DNA from: Candidatus Thiodiazotropha endoloripes
Lineage (GTDB): Bacteria > Pseudomonadota > Gammaproteobacteria > Chromatiales > Chromatiaceae
Direction: 5' to 3'
Assembly (NCBI GenBank): GCA_001709035.1
Contig: LVKA01000008.1
Span: 806,001-870,000 of the forward strand
Length of the DNA stretch: 64,000 bases
The notes below the pieces were generated by a model. It was not told the DNA's origin. It saw only the letters and a list, made by a program, of their open reading frames with translations, and did no database searches. Shown here one piece after another: positions 25,712 through 35,700 of the stretch (within the stretch, counting starts at the first letter, position 1; each line of letters opens with the position of its first letter). Both the position numbers and the translations under genes were made by a program.

Positions 25712-27073
25712 ATGACTATAGGCTTTTCAGGGATAAGTACAGGGTCCGACTGGAACTCGATCATCAACCAGCTGTTGCAGATCGAAAGTCGGCCCCTGAC
25801 CACCCTGCAATCACGTGAAAAAGAGATCGATGAGAAGATCAGCGACTTCGGGCTGGTCAAAAGTGCCATCGATACCTTCAATTCCACCGTTGAAGAGCTG
25901 ACCAGCTCCACCGGTTTTGCTGCGTTTAATGCCACCTCAACCGAAGAGGCGGTGCTCACCGTCTCTGCAGACTCCTCTGCGGTACCGTCCAGTTATGATG
26001 TCGTGGTCACCCAGTTGGCGGAACGCGACAAGATCGCCTCCTCGGCCTATGCGGATGCCATCACGGCCGTCGGTACAGGTACCCTGTCGATCACCGTCGA
26101 CGGCAATACCATGGATCTCGTGCTGGATGGATCCAACAACACCCTCACGGATATCCGGAATGCGATCAACAGCGCCACCGACAATCCTGGGGTTACCGCA
26201 ACGATTCTTAATGAAACATCCGGAAGTCGTCTGATTCTGACCAGTGAAGAGTCGGGTCTGGCCAGCGCCATCACAGTCAGTGTGGCGGATGGTGACGATG
26301 CCAGTAATACGGATGCCAACGGCCTCTCCAGGCTGTTTCACATCGGCGTGGGCGGTGACGGCCTGGCCGAACAGATTGATACCGCCCAGGATGCGATCCT
26401 GACCATTGATGGATTCAGCATCACGGGTGCCTCGAATACAGTAACCAGCGCCATTTCCGGTGTGACCCTGAGTCTGACCGGTGCCGGTTCATCCACCATC
26501 AATATCACCCGCGACAATACCGAGATCGAAGAGCGAATCAGCGGTTTTGTCGATGCCTACAATACCCTGATCTCCAAGATCGATGAGTTGGAAGCGGGTT
26601 CTCTCTATAATGACAGCAGTCTACGGCGTATCAAGCAGGGTTTTGTCGATGTCATCAACCAGACCGTGGATATCGCTGGTGATACGGCCTATCTCTTTGA
26701 AATCGGCATCACCCGGGACAGAGATGGCGTTTTATCGGTCGATAGTAGTGAACTTTCCACCATCCTGGCCGATGACTTCAATAGAGTGACACAGATACTC
26801 TCTGAAGCAACCACGGGCTATGCGACCAGGTTCTACAACTATACCGAGTCGTTATTGCAAGTGGGGGGGCTGCTGGACAGCAAGAATGAGACCCTGAACA
26901 GTCAGAAAGACTCTGTGCAGACTCAGATCGAACGTCAGGAGTTGCGTTTGCAGACTTTTGAGGCCAAGCTCATTGAGCAGTTTGCCGCACTCGATCAGAC
27001 CATGGCGGTGTTGACCAGTACCAGTGAGTATCTGACCAATCAGCTTTCGTCATTGAATAACAGTAACAACTAG
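25712..27073 (+). CDS. fliD: flagellar filament cap protein FliD (HAP2)
   Basis: 453 residues. The N-terminal FliD domain has GISTGSDWNSIINQLLQIESRPLTTLQSR; the C-terminal domain ends in a coiled-coil region (SQKDSVQTQIERQELRLQTFEAKLIEQFAALDQTMAVLTS). The middle contains repeated beta-rich segments. FliD caps the filament and assists flagellin assembly. Confidence 0.95.
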   Translation: MTIGFSGISTGSDWNSIINQLLQIESRPLTTLQSREKEIDEKISDFGLVKSAIDTFNSTVEELTSSTGFAAFNATSTEEAVLTVSADSSAVPSSYDVVVTQLAERDKIASSAYADAITAVGTGTLSITVDGNTMDLVLDGSNNTLTDIRNAINSATDNPGVTATILNETSGSRLILTSEESGLASAITVSVADGDDASNTDANGLSRLFHIGVGGDGLAEQIDTAQDAILTIDGFSITGASNTVTSAISGVTLSLTGAGSSTINITRDNTEIEERISGFVDAYNTLISKIDELEAGSLYNDSSLRRIKQGFVDVINQTVDIAGDTAYLFEIGITRDRDGVLSVDSSELSTILADDFNRVTQILSEATTGYATRFYNYTESLLQVGGLLDSKNETLNSQKDSVQTQIERQELRLQTFEAKLIEQFAALDQTMAVLTSTSEYLTNQLSSLNNSNN

Positions 27074-27116
27074 CCTGGTTTAGGGTTAGACTTTAATCGA
27101 CCACCAAGAAGGTAGA

Positions 27117-27542
27117 ATGATGGTAAAGAATCCGGCTATCAACAGTTATCGTCAAGCAGCCTCATCCGAGGCGATGTATGCTACCCCTTTTCGGTTGGTA
27201 CAGATGCTTATGACCGGTGCGCTGGACGGCATGGCGAATGCCAGAGGCTCGATTATCCGCAAGGAGCATGAGGCCCGTAACAATGAAATCAAGTGGGTGA
27301 TCTCGGTGATCGATGCCTTACGCGGCGCCCTGGATTTTGAACAGGGTGGCGAGATCGCCAACAATCTCGATATGCTCTACGACTACATGATCCGTCGCCT
27401 CTTCACTGCGAATGTTGAACAGGATGTGGACGCCCTCGATGAAGTGATCTCCCTGTTGAAAGAGATCAAGACCGCCTGGGATGCCATGCCGGAAGTGATC
27501 CAGAATGCGTCCAATATCAAGGATGTGGTTAGAGATCTGTAG
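27117..27542 (+). CDS. fliS: flagellar export chaperone FliS
   Basis: 141 residues with the FliS opening NSYRQAASSEAMYATPFRLVQMLMTGALDGMANARG and C-terminal NNLDMLYDYMIRRLFTANVE. It binds unpolymerised flagellin in the cytoplasm. Two adjacent ATGs at 27117/27120 follow AAGG. It is 43 nt downstream of fliD. Confidence 0.93.
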   Translation: MMVKNPAINSYRQAASSEAMYATPFRLVQMLMTGALDGMANARGSIIRKEHEARNNEIKWVISVIDALRGALDFEQGGEIANNLDMLYDYMIRRLFTANVEQDVDALDEVISLLKEIKTAWDAMPEVIQNASNIKDVVRDL

Positions 27543-27582
27543 CGGCTTGCCTTCTCCAATCTGACTGTGGGGGGCCTATTGC

Positions 27583-27900
27583 GTGTCTCAGCTTCAGCAA
27601 AATCTCAGCCAGGCGCTTGAACTGAGCCAGAAGATATGCACGCTGGCACAGGAGGCTGCCTGGAGTGAAATGGAACAGGCGGACAGACAGCGGATTACCC
27701 TTCTCGAATCCATCTTCAGCGATGCGGATTTCCAGCTGAAATCCGATCACTATGAACCCCAGTTGCGAAAGATTGTTGATCTCAACGAGCAGGCTCTGGT
27801 GTTCTGTGCTGATGCCAGAGGCAAACTGAACCGGCAGGGTAAGTCACTCAAGGTCGGCCGGCAGGCGCTCTCGGCCTATAAGAAGAACTCTTTTGACTAG
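27583..27900 (+). CDS. fliT: FliT-like flagellar chaperone
   Basis: 105 residues, all helical, with the weakly conserved FliT pattern (LELSQKICTLAQEAAWSEMEQADRQRITLLESIF). It starts at GTG behind a GGGGGG run. Family assignment rests on helix pattern plus position after fliS, because FliT is poorly conserved. It would act as the export chaperone of FliD. Confidence 0.75.
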   Translation: MSQLQQNLSQALELSQKICTLAQEAAWSEMEQADRQRITLLESIFSDADFQLKSDHYEPQLRKIVDLNEQALVFCADARGKLNRQGKSLKVGRQALSAYKKNSFD

Positions 27901-27916
27901 GAATTGAGCCGACGGG

Positions 27917-28711
27917 CTAGCCGAGGATCAGCTCCAGGACCACTTTGGTGCCGAAATAGGCCAGCATCAGCACCACAAATCCGCTCAGAGTCCAGATCAG
28001 GGCCTTCTGTCCACGCCAGCCGAACCGGTAACGTCCCCACAGCAGGGTTCCAAATACCAGCCAGGCGATAATCGACAGGATGGTTTTGTGCGCCAGCTGC
28101 TGCTGAAACATGTTTTCCAGAAATGCGAATCCGGAGAGCAGGGCCAGACTGAGCAATACAAAGCCCACTGCAATCATTTCGAACAGCAGGCTCTCCATGG
28201 TCTGCAGTGGCGGCAGGGCGCGGATAAAGCCCCCCGGATGGCGCTGGCGCAAGTGGTGATCCTGAATCGCCAGCAGCACCGCCTGAACACTGGCCAGGGT
28301 AAACAGGCTGTAAGCGAGCATCGAGACCAGGATGTGTATGGTCAGTCCGGAAGAGAGCTGGCCACTGAGAAAATGGACCGTCTGATAGCGGTTCTCCAGA
28401 AAGATCGCTATGGCGGCAATCGGCATGATGAAAATGCCCAGATTCTCAACCGGCTTGGTCAGACTTGAGATCAGCAGCAGGAGTGCAATGGTCCAGGCAA
28501 TCAACGACATGGCATTGAAAATACCCATATTGAATCCCGACGCGGCCATCAGATTCTGGTAGTGGGGGATTGCGTGCAGCAGGATACCCAGAAAGCCCAG
28601 ACCCAGGGCCAGTGACCTGGGTAAACCTGAACCAATGCGGCCGTTGAACAGGCGCAGTGCGATGACGGTTCCCGATGCCAGGTAGGCGATAATGGCGAGT
28701 GTTGCGGTCAA
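27917..28711 (-). CDS. ypjD: CcsA-like (YpjD family) inner-membrane protein
   Basis: About 264 residues with eight predicted membrane helices. Conserved points of the cytochrome c assembly (CcsA/YpjD) family are LHAIPHYQN, HFLSGQLSSGLTIHILVSMLAYSLF and the late LAHKTILSIIAWLVFGTLLWGRYRFGWRG. The family handles haem in some members; YpjD itself has been linked to divalent metal handling, so function is open. The frame begins at a TTG at 28735; I prefer TTG 28711 because AGAGAAG lies 7 nt upstream, but the start is uncertain. As in E. coli it is divergent from ffh. Confidence 0.8.
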   Translation of the reverse strand: MTATLAIIAYLASGTVIALRLFNGRIGSGLPRSLALGLGFLGILLHAIPHYQNLMAASGFNMGIFNAMSLIAWTIALLLLISSLTKPVENLGIFIMPIAAIAIFLENRYQTVHFLSGQLSSGLTIHILVSMLAYSLFTLASVQAVLLAIQDHHLRQRHPGGFIRALPPLQTMESLLFEMIAVGFVLLSLALLSGFAFLENMFQQQLAHKTILSIIAWLVFGTLLWGRYRFGWRGQKALIWTLSGFVVLMLAYFGTKVVLELILG

Positions 28712-28848
28712 AGGTGAAACTTCTCTTGAAATCAATCAACTTAGGCCGGATATTCGCACATTTGACTGCTGCTGTGAAAGGGAGATGTTCAACACCTGCC
28801 AACTTCTTTGCGGCAAAAGCAGATTTTACGGGAGCAGATGGCTCGAGC

Positions 28849-28859
28849 TGGTATATAAT
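28849..28859 (+). promoter_or_regulatory. candidate ffh promoter (-10 region)
   Basis: TGGTATATAAT contains TATAAT and an extended -10 TG. No good -35 is visible at standard spacing. It is about 87 nt before the ffh start. Confidence 0.4.
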
Positions 28860-28945
28860 CACCGGTTCGATGCACCCGGCGCTGTTGATTGAGGAGACGA
28901 TATCCTCAGTGTCGAAGTGGAAATTCAAGCGGACTCGAGACGGAT

Positions 28946-30343
28946 ATGTTTGACAATCTGACACAAAGACTGGGCAAGGTTCTGACCAATTTACGGGGCC
29001 AGGGCCGCCTGACGGAAGAGAATATCAAGGAGACCATGCGTGAGGTGCGCATGGCTCTGCTCGAGGCGGATGTAGCGCTGCCGGTGGTGCGGGAGTTTGT
29101 CGATCAGGTGAAGCAGAAGGCGATGGGCGAAGAGGTGATGAAGAGCCTCACCCCGGGCCAGACCCTGATCAAAATCGTCAACGATGAACTGGTTCAGGTG
29201 ATGGGTGAGGCCAACGAGTCTCTCGATCTGACCGCCCAGCCGCCAGCGGTGATCCTGATGGCTGGTCTGCAGGGTTCCGGTAAAACCACCAGTGTCGCCA
29301 AGCTCTCCCGCTGGTTACAGCAAGAAGGTAAAAAGAAGGTCAGTGTGGTCAGCTGTGACGTCTATCGTCCCGCTGCGATCGACCAGTTGCAGACGCTCTC
29401 CAAAGAGGTGGAAGCCAATTTCATCCCCAGTCAGGGCGATGAGAAGCCGGTTAAAATCGCCAAGCGGGCGATGGAGACGGCGAAGCGGGATTTTGCCGAG
29501 GTGCTGATCGTCGATACCGCCGGTCGTCTGCATGTGGACGGAGAGATGATGGAGGAGATCAAGCAGCTCCATCAGATACTCAGTCCGGTTGAGACCCTGT
29601 TCGTGGTCGACAGCATGACCGGTCAGGATGCGGCGAATACCGCCAAGGCCTTCAACGATGCCCTGCCACTGACCGGTGTGATTCTCACCAAGGCGGACGG
29701 TGATGCGCGGGGCGGTGCGGCCCTGTCGATCCGACAGATTACCGGCAAACCGATCAAGTTCATCGGTGTCGGGGAAAAGACCGATGCCCTGGAGCCTTTC
29801 CATCCGGATCGTATCGCCTCGCGGATTCTCGGTATGGGCGATGTGCTGACCCTGGTGGAGGAGGTCAGCCGCAAGGTCGACCAGGACAAGGCTGCCAAGC
29901 TGGCTAAGAAGCTGCAGAAAGGCAAAGGCTTTGATCTGGAGGACTTCAAGGAGCAGATGCTGCAGATGTCCAAAATGGGTGGCATGAGTGGGCTGCTCGA
30001 TAAGCTGCCCGGTATGGGCGAGCTGCCCGATCATGTGAAAAATCAGGTGGATGACAAACAGGTCGGGCGCCTGATCGCGATCATCAACTCGATGACCCCC
30101 CATGAGCGCGCTTTTCCCGCAGTGATCAAGGGTTCAAGAAAACGCCGCATCGCTGCCGGTTCAGGCACCCAGGTGCAGGATGTGAACAAGCTGCTGAAAC
30201 AGTTCACCCAGATGCAGAAGATGATGAAGAAGATGAAGGGTGGCGGCATGAAGAAGATGATGCGCGGACTGGGCGGCCGATTCCCCGGGGGTGGTATGCC
30301 TGGCGGCGGCATGCCCGGTGGTGGCGGTGGATTCCCCTTCTGA
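28946..30343 (+). CDS. ffh: signal recognition particle protein Ffh
   Basis: 465 residues. The N domain starts MFDNLTQRLGKVLTNLRGQGRLTEENI; the GTPase domain has P-loop GLQGSGKTTS, DVYRPAAIDQL, DTAGRLHVD and TKADGDARGG; the methionine-rich M domain lies after about residue 300 (QMLQMSKMGGMSG, KMMKKMKGGGMKKMMRG), ending in a Gly/Met/Pro tail. It targets nascent membrane proteins together with 4.5S RNA. An open frame continues upstream to 28889 but the conserved N-terminus begins at ATG 28946. Confidence 0.97.
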   Translation: MFDNLTQRLGKVLTNLRGQGRLTEENIKETMREVRMALLEADVALPVVREFVDQVKQKAMGEEVMKSLTPGQTLIKIVNDELVQVMGEANESLDLTAQPPAVILMAGLQGSGKTTSVAKLSRWLQQEGKKKVSVVSCDVYRPAAIDQLQTLSKEVEANFIPSQGDEKPVKIAKRAMETAKRDFAEVLIVDTAGRLHVDGEMMEEIKQLHQILSPVETLFVVDSMTGQDAANTAKAFNDALPLTGVILTKADGDARGGAALSIRQITGKPIKFIGVGEKTDALEPFHPDRIASRILGMGDVLTLVEEVSRKVDQDKAAKLAKKLQKGKGFDLEDFKEQMLQMSKMGGMSGLLDKLPGMGELPDHVKNQVDDKQVGRLIAIINSMTPHERAFPAVIKGSRKRRIAAGSGTQVQDVNKLLKQFTQMQKMMKKMKGGGMKKMMRGLGGRFPGGGMPGGGMPGGGGGFPF

Positions 30344-30611
30344 CTGCCCTAAACGGCCCTGTGGGAGAATGGTTAACTTATCCGAATAAGCCGCAAATGA
30401 CCGCCAATAACCGTAAAATGCTGCGAATAGCTTTCAAATTACAGCCTCCAATGGGTACATTCGCGGTGATTGGCGGTTAACCTTCAGGCTGGTCCTGCAT
30501 CTCCAGTAAAATTGGGGCGTAAATGCCTTAAGTTAAGCGCCATTCACCCTATAGGCTATTTATATAAGGGGTGGTTTAGGCTATAGGCGCTAAAAAATGC
30601 CGATTTGGGTC
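30344..30611. other. ffh-rpsP interval with imperfect inverted repeat
   Basis: ACCGCCAATAACCG (30400-30413) is complementary to CGGTGATTGGCGGT (30464-30477) at 13 of 14 positions across a 50-nt spacer. It may fold as a leader hairpin or be a degenerate intergenic repeat. I see no gene. Confidence 0.45.
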
Positions 30612-30639
30612 TTCACATTGGGGCAATCTTAGCTATAAT
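30612..30639 (+). promoter_or_regulatory. rpsP operon promoter
   Basis: TTCACA (30612-30617) and a perfect TATAAT (30634-30639) are 16 nt apart, 55 nt before the rpsP start codon. Confidence 0.65.
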
Positions 30640-30693
30640 ACGCCGTTTCCCGCCGGCCGGTCCGGTGTGTTAACAAATTTTCAAGGGTACATC

Positions 30694-30948
30694 ATGGTAA
30701 CCATACGCCTATCTCGAACTGGTGCTAAGAAGCGTCCGTTCTACCACATTGTTGTCACAGACAGCCGCAATGCTCGCGACGGCCGCTACATCGAGCGCCT
30801 GGGCTTCTTCAATCCCGGTGCTGTCGGTGGTGAAGAGGAGCTGCGTGTCGATCAGGATCGTATTGAGCACTGGGTCTCCAAGGGCGCGCAGCCCAGCGAG
30901 CGCGTTGCAAGCCTGCTGAAACAGGCTGCCAAGCAGCAGGCTGCCTGA
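30694..30948 (+). CDS. rpsP: 30S ribosomal protein S16
   Basis: 84 residues; [41 protein letters not shown] is the conserved S16 core. The frame is open from 30667, but the conserved start is ATG 30694. It heads the rpsP-rimM-trmD-rplS operon. Confidence 0.97.
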   Translation: MVTIRLSRTGAKKRPFYHIVVTDSRNARDGRYIERLGFFNPGAVGGEEELRVDQDRIEHWVSKGAQPSERVASLLKQAAKQQAA

Positions 30949-30994
30949 CAGGATTTGTTTCGTCCAGGCCTGACAGCCGCTCAGGACAGAGACA

Positions 30995-31501
30995 ATGTCA
31001 GATAGAGAGATGATCATAATGGGCCGGGTTTCTGGCCTGTTTGGTGTCAGGGGGTGGCTCAAGATCTACTCCTACACCGCACCGAAGGAAGGGATCCTCG
31101 GTTACAAGCAGTGGTATCTTAAGCGCCAGGGTGGCTGGCAGGAGTTCAAAGTTATCGCTGGACACCCCCAGGGCAAGGGGATTGTCGCCCAGCTCGCAGG
31201 TTACGATGATCGTGACCGGGCTGCGGAGCTGATCGAGAGTGAAATTGCAGTCGGCAAGGATCAACTGCCGAGTTTGCCCGCCGGTGAATACTACTGGACC
31301 GATCTGGAAGGATTGCGGGTAGAGACCCTGGAAGGGGTCGACCTGGGGCGGGTCTCCCACCTGTTCGAAACCGGTGCCAACGATGTGCTGGTGGTGAAGG
31401 GGGATCGGGAGCGATTGATTCCCTATACCATGGGAGAAGCGGTGCAACGCATCGACCTGGATGCCGGCTTGATGGTGGTTGACTGGGACCCGGTATTCTA
31501 A
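30995..31501 (+). CDS. rimM: ribosome maturation factor RimM
   Basis: 168 residues with IIMGRVSGLFGVRGWLKIYSYT at the N-terminus and the PRC-barrel segment GEYYWTDLEGLRVETLEGVDLGRVSHLFETGANDVLVV. It assists 30S head assembly, binding S19. It is 46 nt after rpsP and 3 nt before trmD. Confidence 0.96.
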   Translation: MSDREMIIMGRVSGLFGVRGWLKIYSYTAPKEGILGYKQWYLKRQGGWQEFKVIAGHPQGKGIVAQLAGYDDRDRAAELIESEIAVGKDQLPSLPAGEYYWTDLEGLRVETLEGVDLGRVSHLFETGANDVLVVKGDRERLIPYTMGEAVQRIDLDAGLMVVDWDPVF

Positions 31502-31504
31502 GCC

Positions 31505-32266
31505 ATGCGCTTTGATGTGGTCACCCTGATGCCCGATATGTTTGACGCACTCAAAGGAGAGGGTGTGGTAGGCAGAGCGATCAGCCGAGGGTTAGCCCAG
31601 GTTGAACTCTGGAACCCAAGGGACTACACCACAGACGTACACCGGACTGTGGATGATCGGCCTTACGGTGGTGGGCCGGGTATGGTGATGAAATATCAGC
31701 CCATGCAGCAGGCCATCGAGGCAGCGCTGGCTGAAAGCGAGTCGGCCAATGTGGTCTATCTGAGCCCACAAGGCAGGCGGTTTGACCAGCAGTGCGCCAA
31801 GCGGCTGGCAGAGAGTCGTCAGCCTCAGTTGCTGCTTGCAGGTCGATACGAAGGGATCGATGAACGGCTCATCGAACGTTATGTCGATGAGGAGTGGTCC
31901 ATCGGGGACTACGTTCTGAGTGGCGGGGAACTGGCCGCCATGGTGGTTATAGATGCGGTGATCCGTCTGTTACCCGACGTACTCGGGGATGCGGATTCCG
32001 CAGTACAGGACTCTTTCATGGATGGGTTGTTGGATTGTCCCCATTACACCCGCCCGGAAGAGATTGATTCGATGTCGGTGCCGCCGGTTTTACAGAGCGG
32101 CAACCATGAAGCCATTCGCCGTTGGCGATTGCAGCAGGCGCTGAAGCGCACCCTGGCACGACGCCCGGAGCTGTTGGAAAATCGTCAGCTGACGGCGGAA
32201 GAGAAAACGTTTTTAGCAGAAATCAGTGCAGCGTCGGGAGACGCGAAGCAAACACAGGAGCAATAG
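31505..32266 (+). CDS. trmD: tRNA (guanine-N1)-methyltransferase TrmD
   Basis: 253 residues. It starts [25 protein letters not shown] and contains [15 protein letters not shown] and the SAM-knot segment [34 protein letters not shown]. It makes m1G37 in tRNAs reading CUN, CCN and CGG. Confidence 0.97.
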   Translation: MRFDVVTLMPDMFDALKGEGVVGRAISRGLAQVELWNPRDYTTDVHRTVDDRPYGGGPGMVMKYQPMQQAIEAALAESESANVVYLSPQGRRFDQQCAKRLAESRQPQLLLAGRYEGIDERLIERYVDEEWSIGDYVLSGGELAAMVVIDAVIRLLPDVLGDADSAVQDSFMDGLLDCPHYTRPEEIDSMSVPPVLQSGNHEAIRRWRLQQALKRTLARRPELLENRQLTAEEKTFLAEISAASGDAKQTQEQ

Positions 32267-32269
32267 ACC

Positions 32270-32614
32270 ATGAGCAATATCATCGCAGAACTCGACGCCG
32301 AGCAGATGAGCCGTGAGGTTCCCGATTTTGGTCCAGGTGATACCGTTGTTGTTCAGGTTCGGGTCAGAGAGGGCGAGCGTGAACGCCTGCAGGCCTTTGA
32401 AGGTATCGTCATCGCCAAGCGCAATCGCGGCCTCAACTCAGCCTTCACCGTCCGTAAGATCTCTCATGGCGAAGGTGTGGAGCGTGTCTTCCAGACCTAT
32501 AGCCCGACTGTCGCTTCCGTGAAAGTGACCCGTCGTGGTGATGTGCGTCGCGCCAAGCTCTACTACCTGCGTGGTCGTACCGGTAAGGCGGCCCGTATCA
32601 AAGAGAAGATCTAA
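32270..32614 (+). CDS. rplS: 50S ribosomal protein L19
   Basis: 114 residues; [37 protein letters not shown] and [41 protein letters not shown] are L19 signatures. AGGAG lies before the ATG. It is the last gene of the operon, followed by a strong terminator. Confidence 0.97.
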   Translation: MSNIIAELDAEQMSREVPDFGPGDTVVVQVRVREGERERLQAFEGIVIAKRNRGLNSAFTVRKISHGEGVERVFQTYSPTVASVKVTRRGDVRRAKLYYLRGRTGKAARIKEKI

Positions 32615-32677
32615 GCGCGCCTTTCACGGCACGTTGGAGATCCGCCCTCTGCCTTATGGCAGGGTGGTAAAGGATAG

Positions 32678-32711
32678 AAAAAACCCCGGTCTGTCGGCCG
32701 GGGTTTTTTTA
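32678..32711 (+). terminator. rho-independent terminator of the rpsP operon
   Basis: AAACCCCGG and CCGGGGTTT form a perfect stem (loop TCTGTCGG) immediately followed by T residues. It lies between rplS and the convergent lhr gene; the run of A on the left makes it usable in both directions. Confidence 0.9.
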
Positions 32712-32736
32712 TGCTCTGCTACCGCTAAAAGAATCC

Positions 32737-35700
32737 TCAAACCGGTGGGCCCGGCTCTGACTTGTGATAATCGGCCGGGTGGGGCTGGCGGGTCAGCAGG
32801 TTGTGGATCTGCCAGTGTTCGTTTTCCGGTATGCAGTCGTCGATGGTCACCGTCTTCCCCTGCTTGGTCGCCACCGGTTTGCCGTCCTGATAGAGAATCC
32901 GGTGCCCCAGTTGTGCCGGGATACGCTTGCCGGGGGTGATGATGCCGGTGAGATTCAGTGGGTCGGCACTGCTGATGGTGATCTGCTGTCGTCGCTCCGG
33001 TCGTCTGGCCAGTTCCCTCAGTTGGCCAACCGCTTCGGGTAGGGCGAAATGTTCTCCGGCAAAACCTTCCACGAAACGGCCACCCCGGATATCTCCCCGT
33101 GCCTCCATGCGTCGCAGGGCATAGAGTAGATCCCGCCAGGGAGGTAGGCCCTGTTCCCTCTCCAACAGTTTACGAAACACCACCCCATAGCGGTTCAGCA
33201 GGATGCGGGCGAATTGCTCGCTGCGCTGTAACCGATCCTCGATGGGCTGTGTCGGACGTACCAGTGACCATCGCCCACCTGAGGCCAGCGGGGCCTGTAA
33301 CGGGTTGCGGCGACGACTCGGTCGGCGACCCTTCTGAGGGGTGATCATGCTGCGCAATCCCTGGAATTGATCGGAGGTCACCAGACCCCAGGCCACCAGC
33401 TCACCCAGACCGTTCTCCAGCTGGGTCTTGAGCAGGCCGGTCTGCTGCTTGAGTTCATCGAAGAAGCTGGCGCCCCAGTTCTTCAGTACCTCGAGAATTT
33501 TAACCGCCGTTGTGCTGAGCCCTTCAATGGAGAGCTCATCCTGCTGACGCCAGTGGGGGAGGTTGGTTCTCAGGATGAAGGCCAGCGGGGTGGTCTTGAT
33601 GGCCGGATTTTTAGGGCCTTTCTGATGACCTTCCGGTTGATGCAGGCGCAGCCAAACCAGTTGGCCTGAACTGCACAGCTGGTCGAGCTCCCCGGAGAAA
33701 TAGGGCTGTAACCGACTGGGCAGCACCTCCTCCTCCCAGCTTGCTGCGGGCAGGCTGAACCCTTCCAGCTGGCCGATCACCCGTTGCAGAGCGTGGCTCC
33801 CTTCGGCAGGCTCATCCAGCCCCTGCCAGTTGAACAGAAAAGCCATGAATTCGCCTGGGCTTACCGGGGCGATTTCGTTACGCAGTTGTTTGAGGGTATA
33901 GCGGTGAATACGGGCCAGCAGGCCCCGCTCACACCACTGAATATCAGATTGGGATGGCTCGAAATGGCCTTGAATGGCATAGCCCTCCTGCTCCAGGCTG
34001 GCCAGTGCCTGATCAAGCTTGGCGGTAGAGAGTCCCAGGGGTTTAGCCATTTGTGCCACGGTGACCGGTCCCAGACTCTCCAGCCGACTACGCAGGATCT
34101 CGATCATGGCTCTGTCAGAGTTCTCCGCCTCCTTGGCTGGAAGCGGCTCAATGGCTGGTTTAGTCTGACCATCGGGACAGACGATGCTCAACGCCTGTAA
34201 CCGTTCTGCGGCTACCCACAGGACCTGGTTGTCGAGCTTCAGGCGGGTGGCCCGTCGTTGTTGCTGCAACGCTCCGAGGTAGTTTTGCCAGGTGGGCAGA
34301 TCGACAGGGGAGATCTCATCCTCGACAATGAAGCCGGTAATTACCAGGGCGTCATGCAGTTCGTCCGCGCTGCGAGGCTGGGGCCAGGCCTCCTGCTTGA
34401 CCCGCTCGATGGCCTGTGGGTCGAGTTGACCCATCTCGGTGGCGTTACCCGCATCCATGCGTCGCTGCTGTACCGCCAGGGCCCGTCGCTCCTCCGCCGG
34501 GGTGTCGTCGAGGAAGGCGTAGGGTCGGGCATTGAGAATCTCATGGGCCATTGGCGACGGGGTGGGCAGATCCTTGGCGACCACCTGGATCTCGCCGGAT
34601 TCGATACCCTGCAGCACACGCTTCAGACCATCGATGTCCATCAGTTCCCGCAGACAGTCCTGCAACACCTGATTTACCAGTGGGTGGTCCGGTACCTCCC
34701 GTTCTCCCTGGATATTCTCAAAGCAGGCGAGCTGATCCGGGAACACCAGTGCCACCAGATCTTCCGCGTCGTTGCGCTGGAAGGGGGCGGGTACCCGTTT
34801 GCCGTTGCGCATCCGTGGCACCGCCAACGTGATGTTGGTGACCCAGCGCCAGCGGGTGGGGAACATCGGGGCGGCCAGCAGGGCCTGGATCAACACCTGT
34901 TCGACACTCTCCGCCTTCAGGTAGCCTGCCGGCTCCTGCAGTGGAAAACTGTGGGTCGGCCCGAGTGAGAGGATCAGGTTATCCTCGTTGGCCGCCGCCT
35001 GCAGCTCAAAGTTGAAACGACGGCAGAAGCGTTTGCGTAGCGAGAGTCCCCAGGCTTTGTTGATGCGGGAGCCGAAGGGGGCGTGGATCACGAAGTGCAT
35101 GTCCCCGGTTTCGTCGAAGAAGCGTTCGAAGACGATCTTCTTCTGACTTGGTACCAGACCGAACAGGGCCTTGGTCGCCGCCAGGTAGTCGACCAGCTGC
35201 TCGGCAGCACCGGACTGGAGTGCCAACTCCTGCTGCAGGTAGTCGAGTGCCGCCAGTTTCCCATCATCCAACAGGGTGTCGAGCTTTTCCCGCAGGCGGG
35301 AGACTGCTAGGGAGAGTTCATCACTGCGCCCTGGTGCCTCACCGAACCAGAATGGGATGCTGGGGGGGAGGCCGTGGGCGTCTTCCACGAATACCCGGCC
35401 CTGTTCGATCTTCAGCATTCGGTAGGAGAAGTTGCCCAGCTGAAAGATGTCCCCGGGCATGCTCTCAAAGGCGAAATCCTCATTGAGACTGCCGACGAAG
35501 AGTCCTTCGGGCTGCAGGATCACGTCGTAGTCGAATTGATCGGGAATAGCGCCACCATTGGTGATGGCGGTGAGGCGGGCGTTGCGTCTCGGGCGCAACT
35601 TGCCGTTAACCCCATCCCGGTGCAGGTAAGCACCCCGTCGGCCACGCCGGGTATGGAAACCGTCCGCCAGCATCTGCACCACTTCCAGAAAGCTATGCTG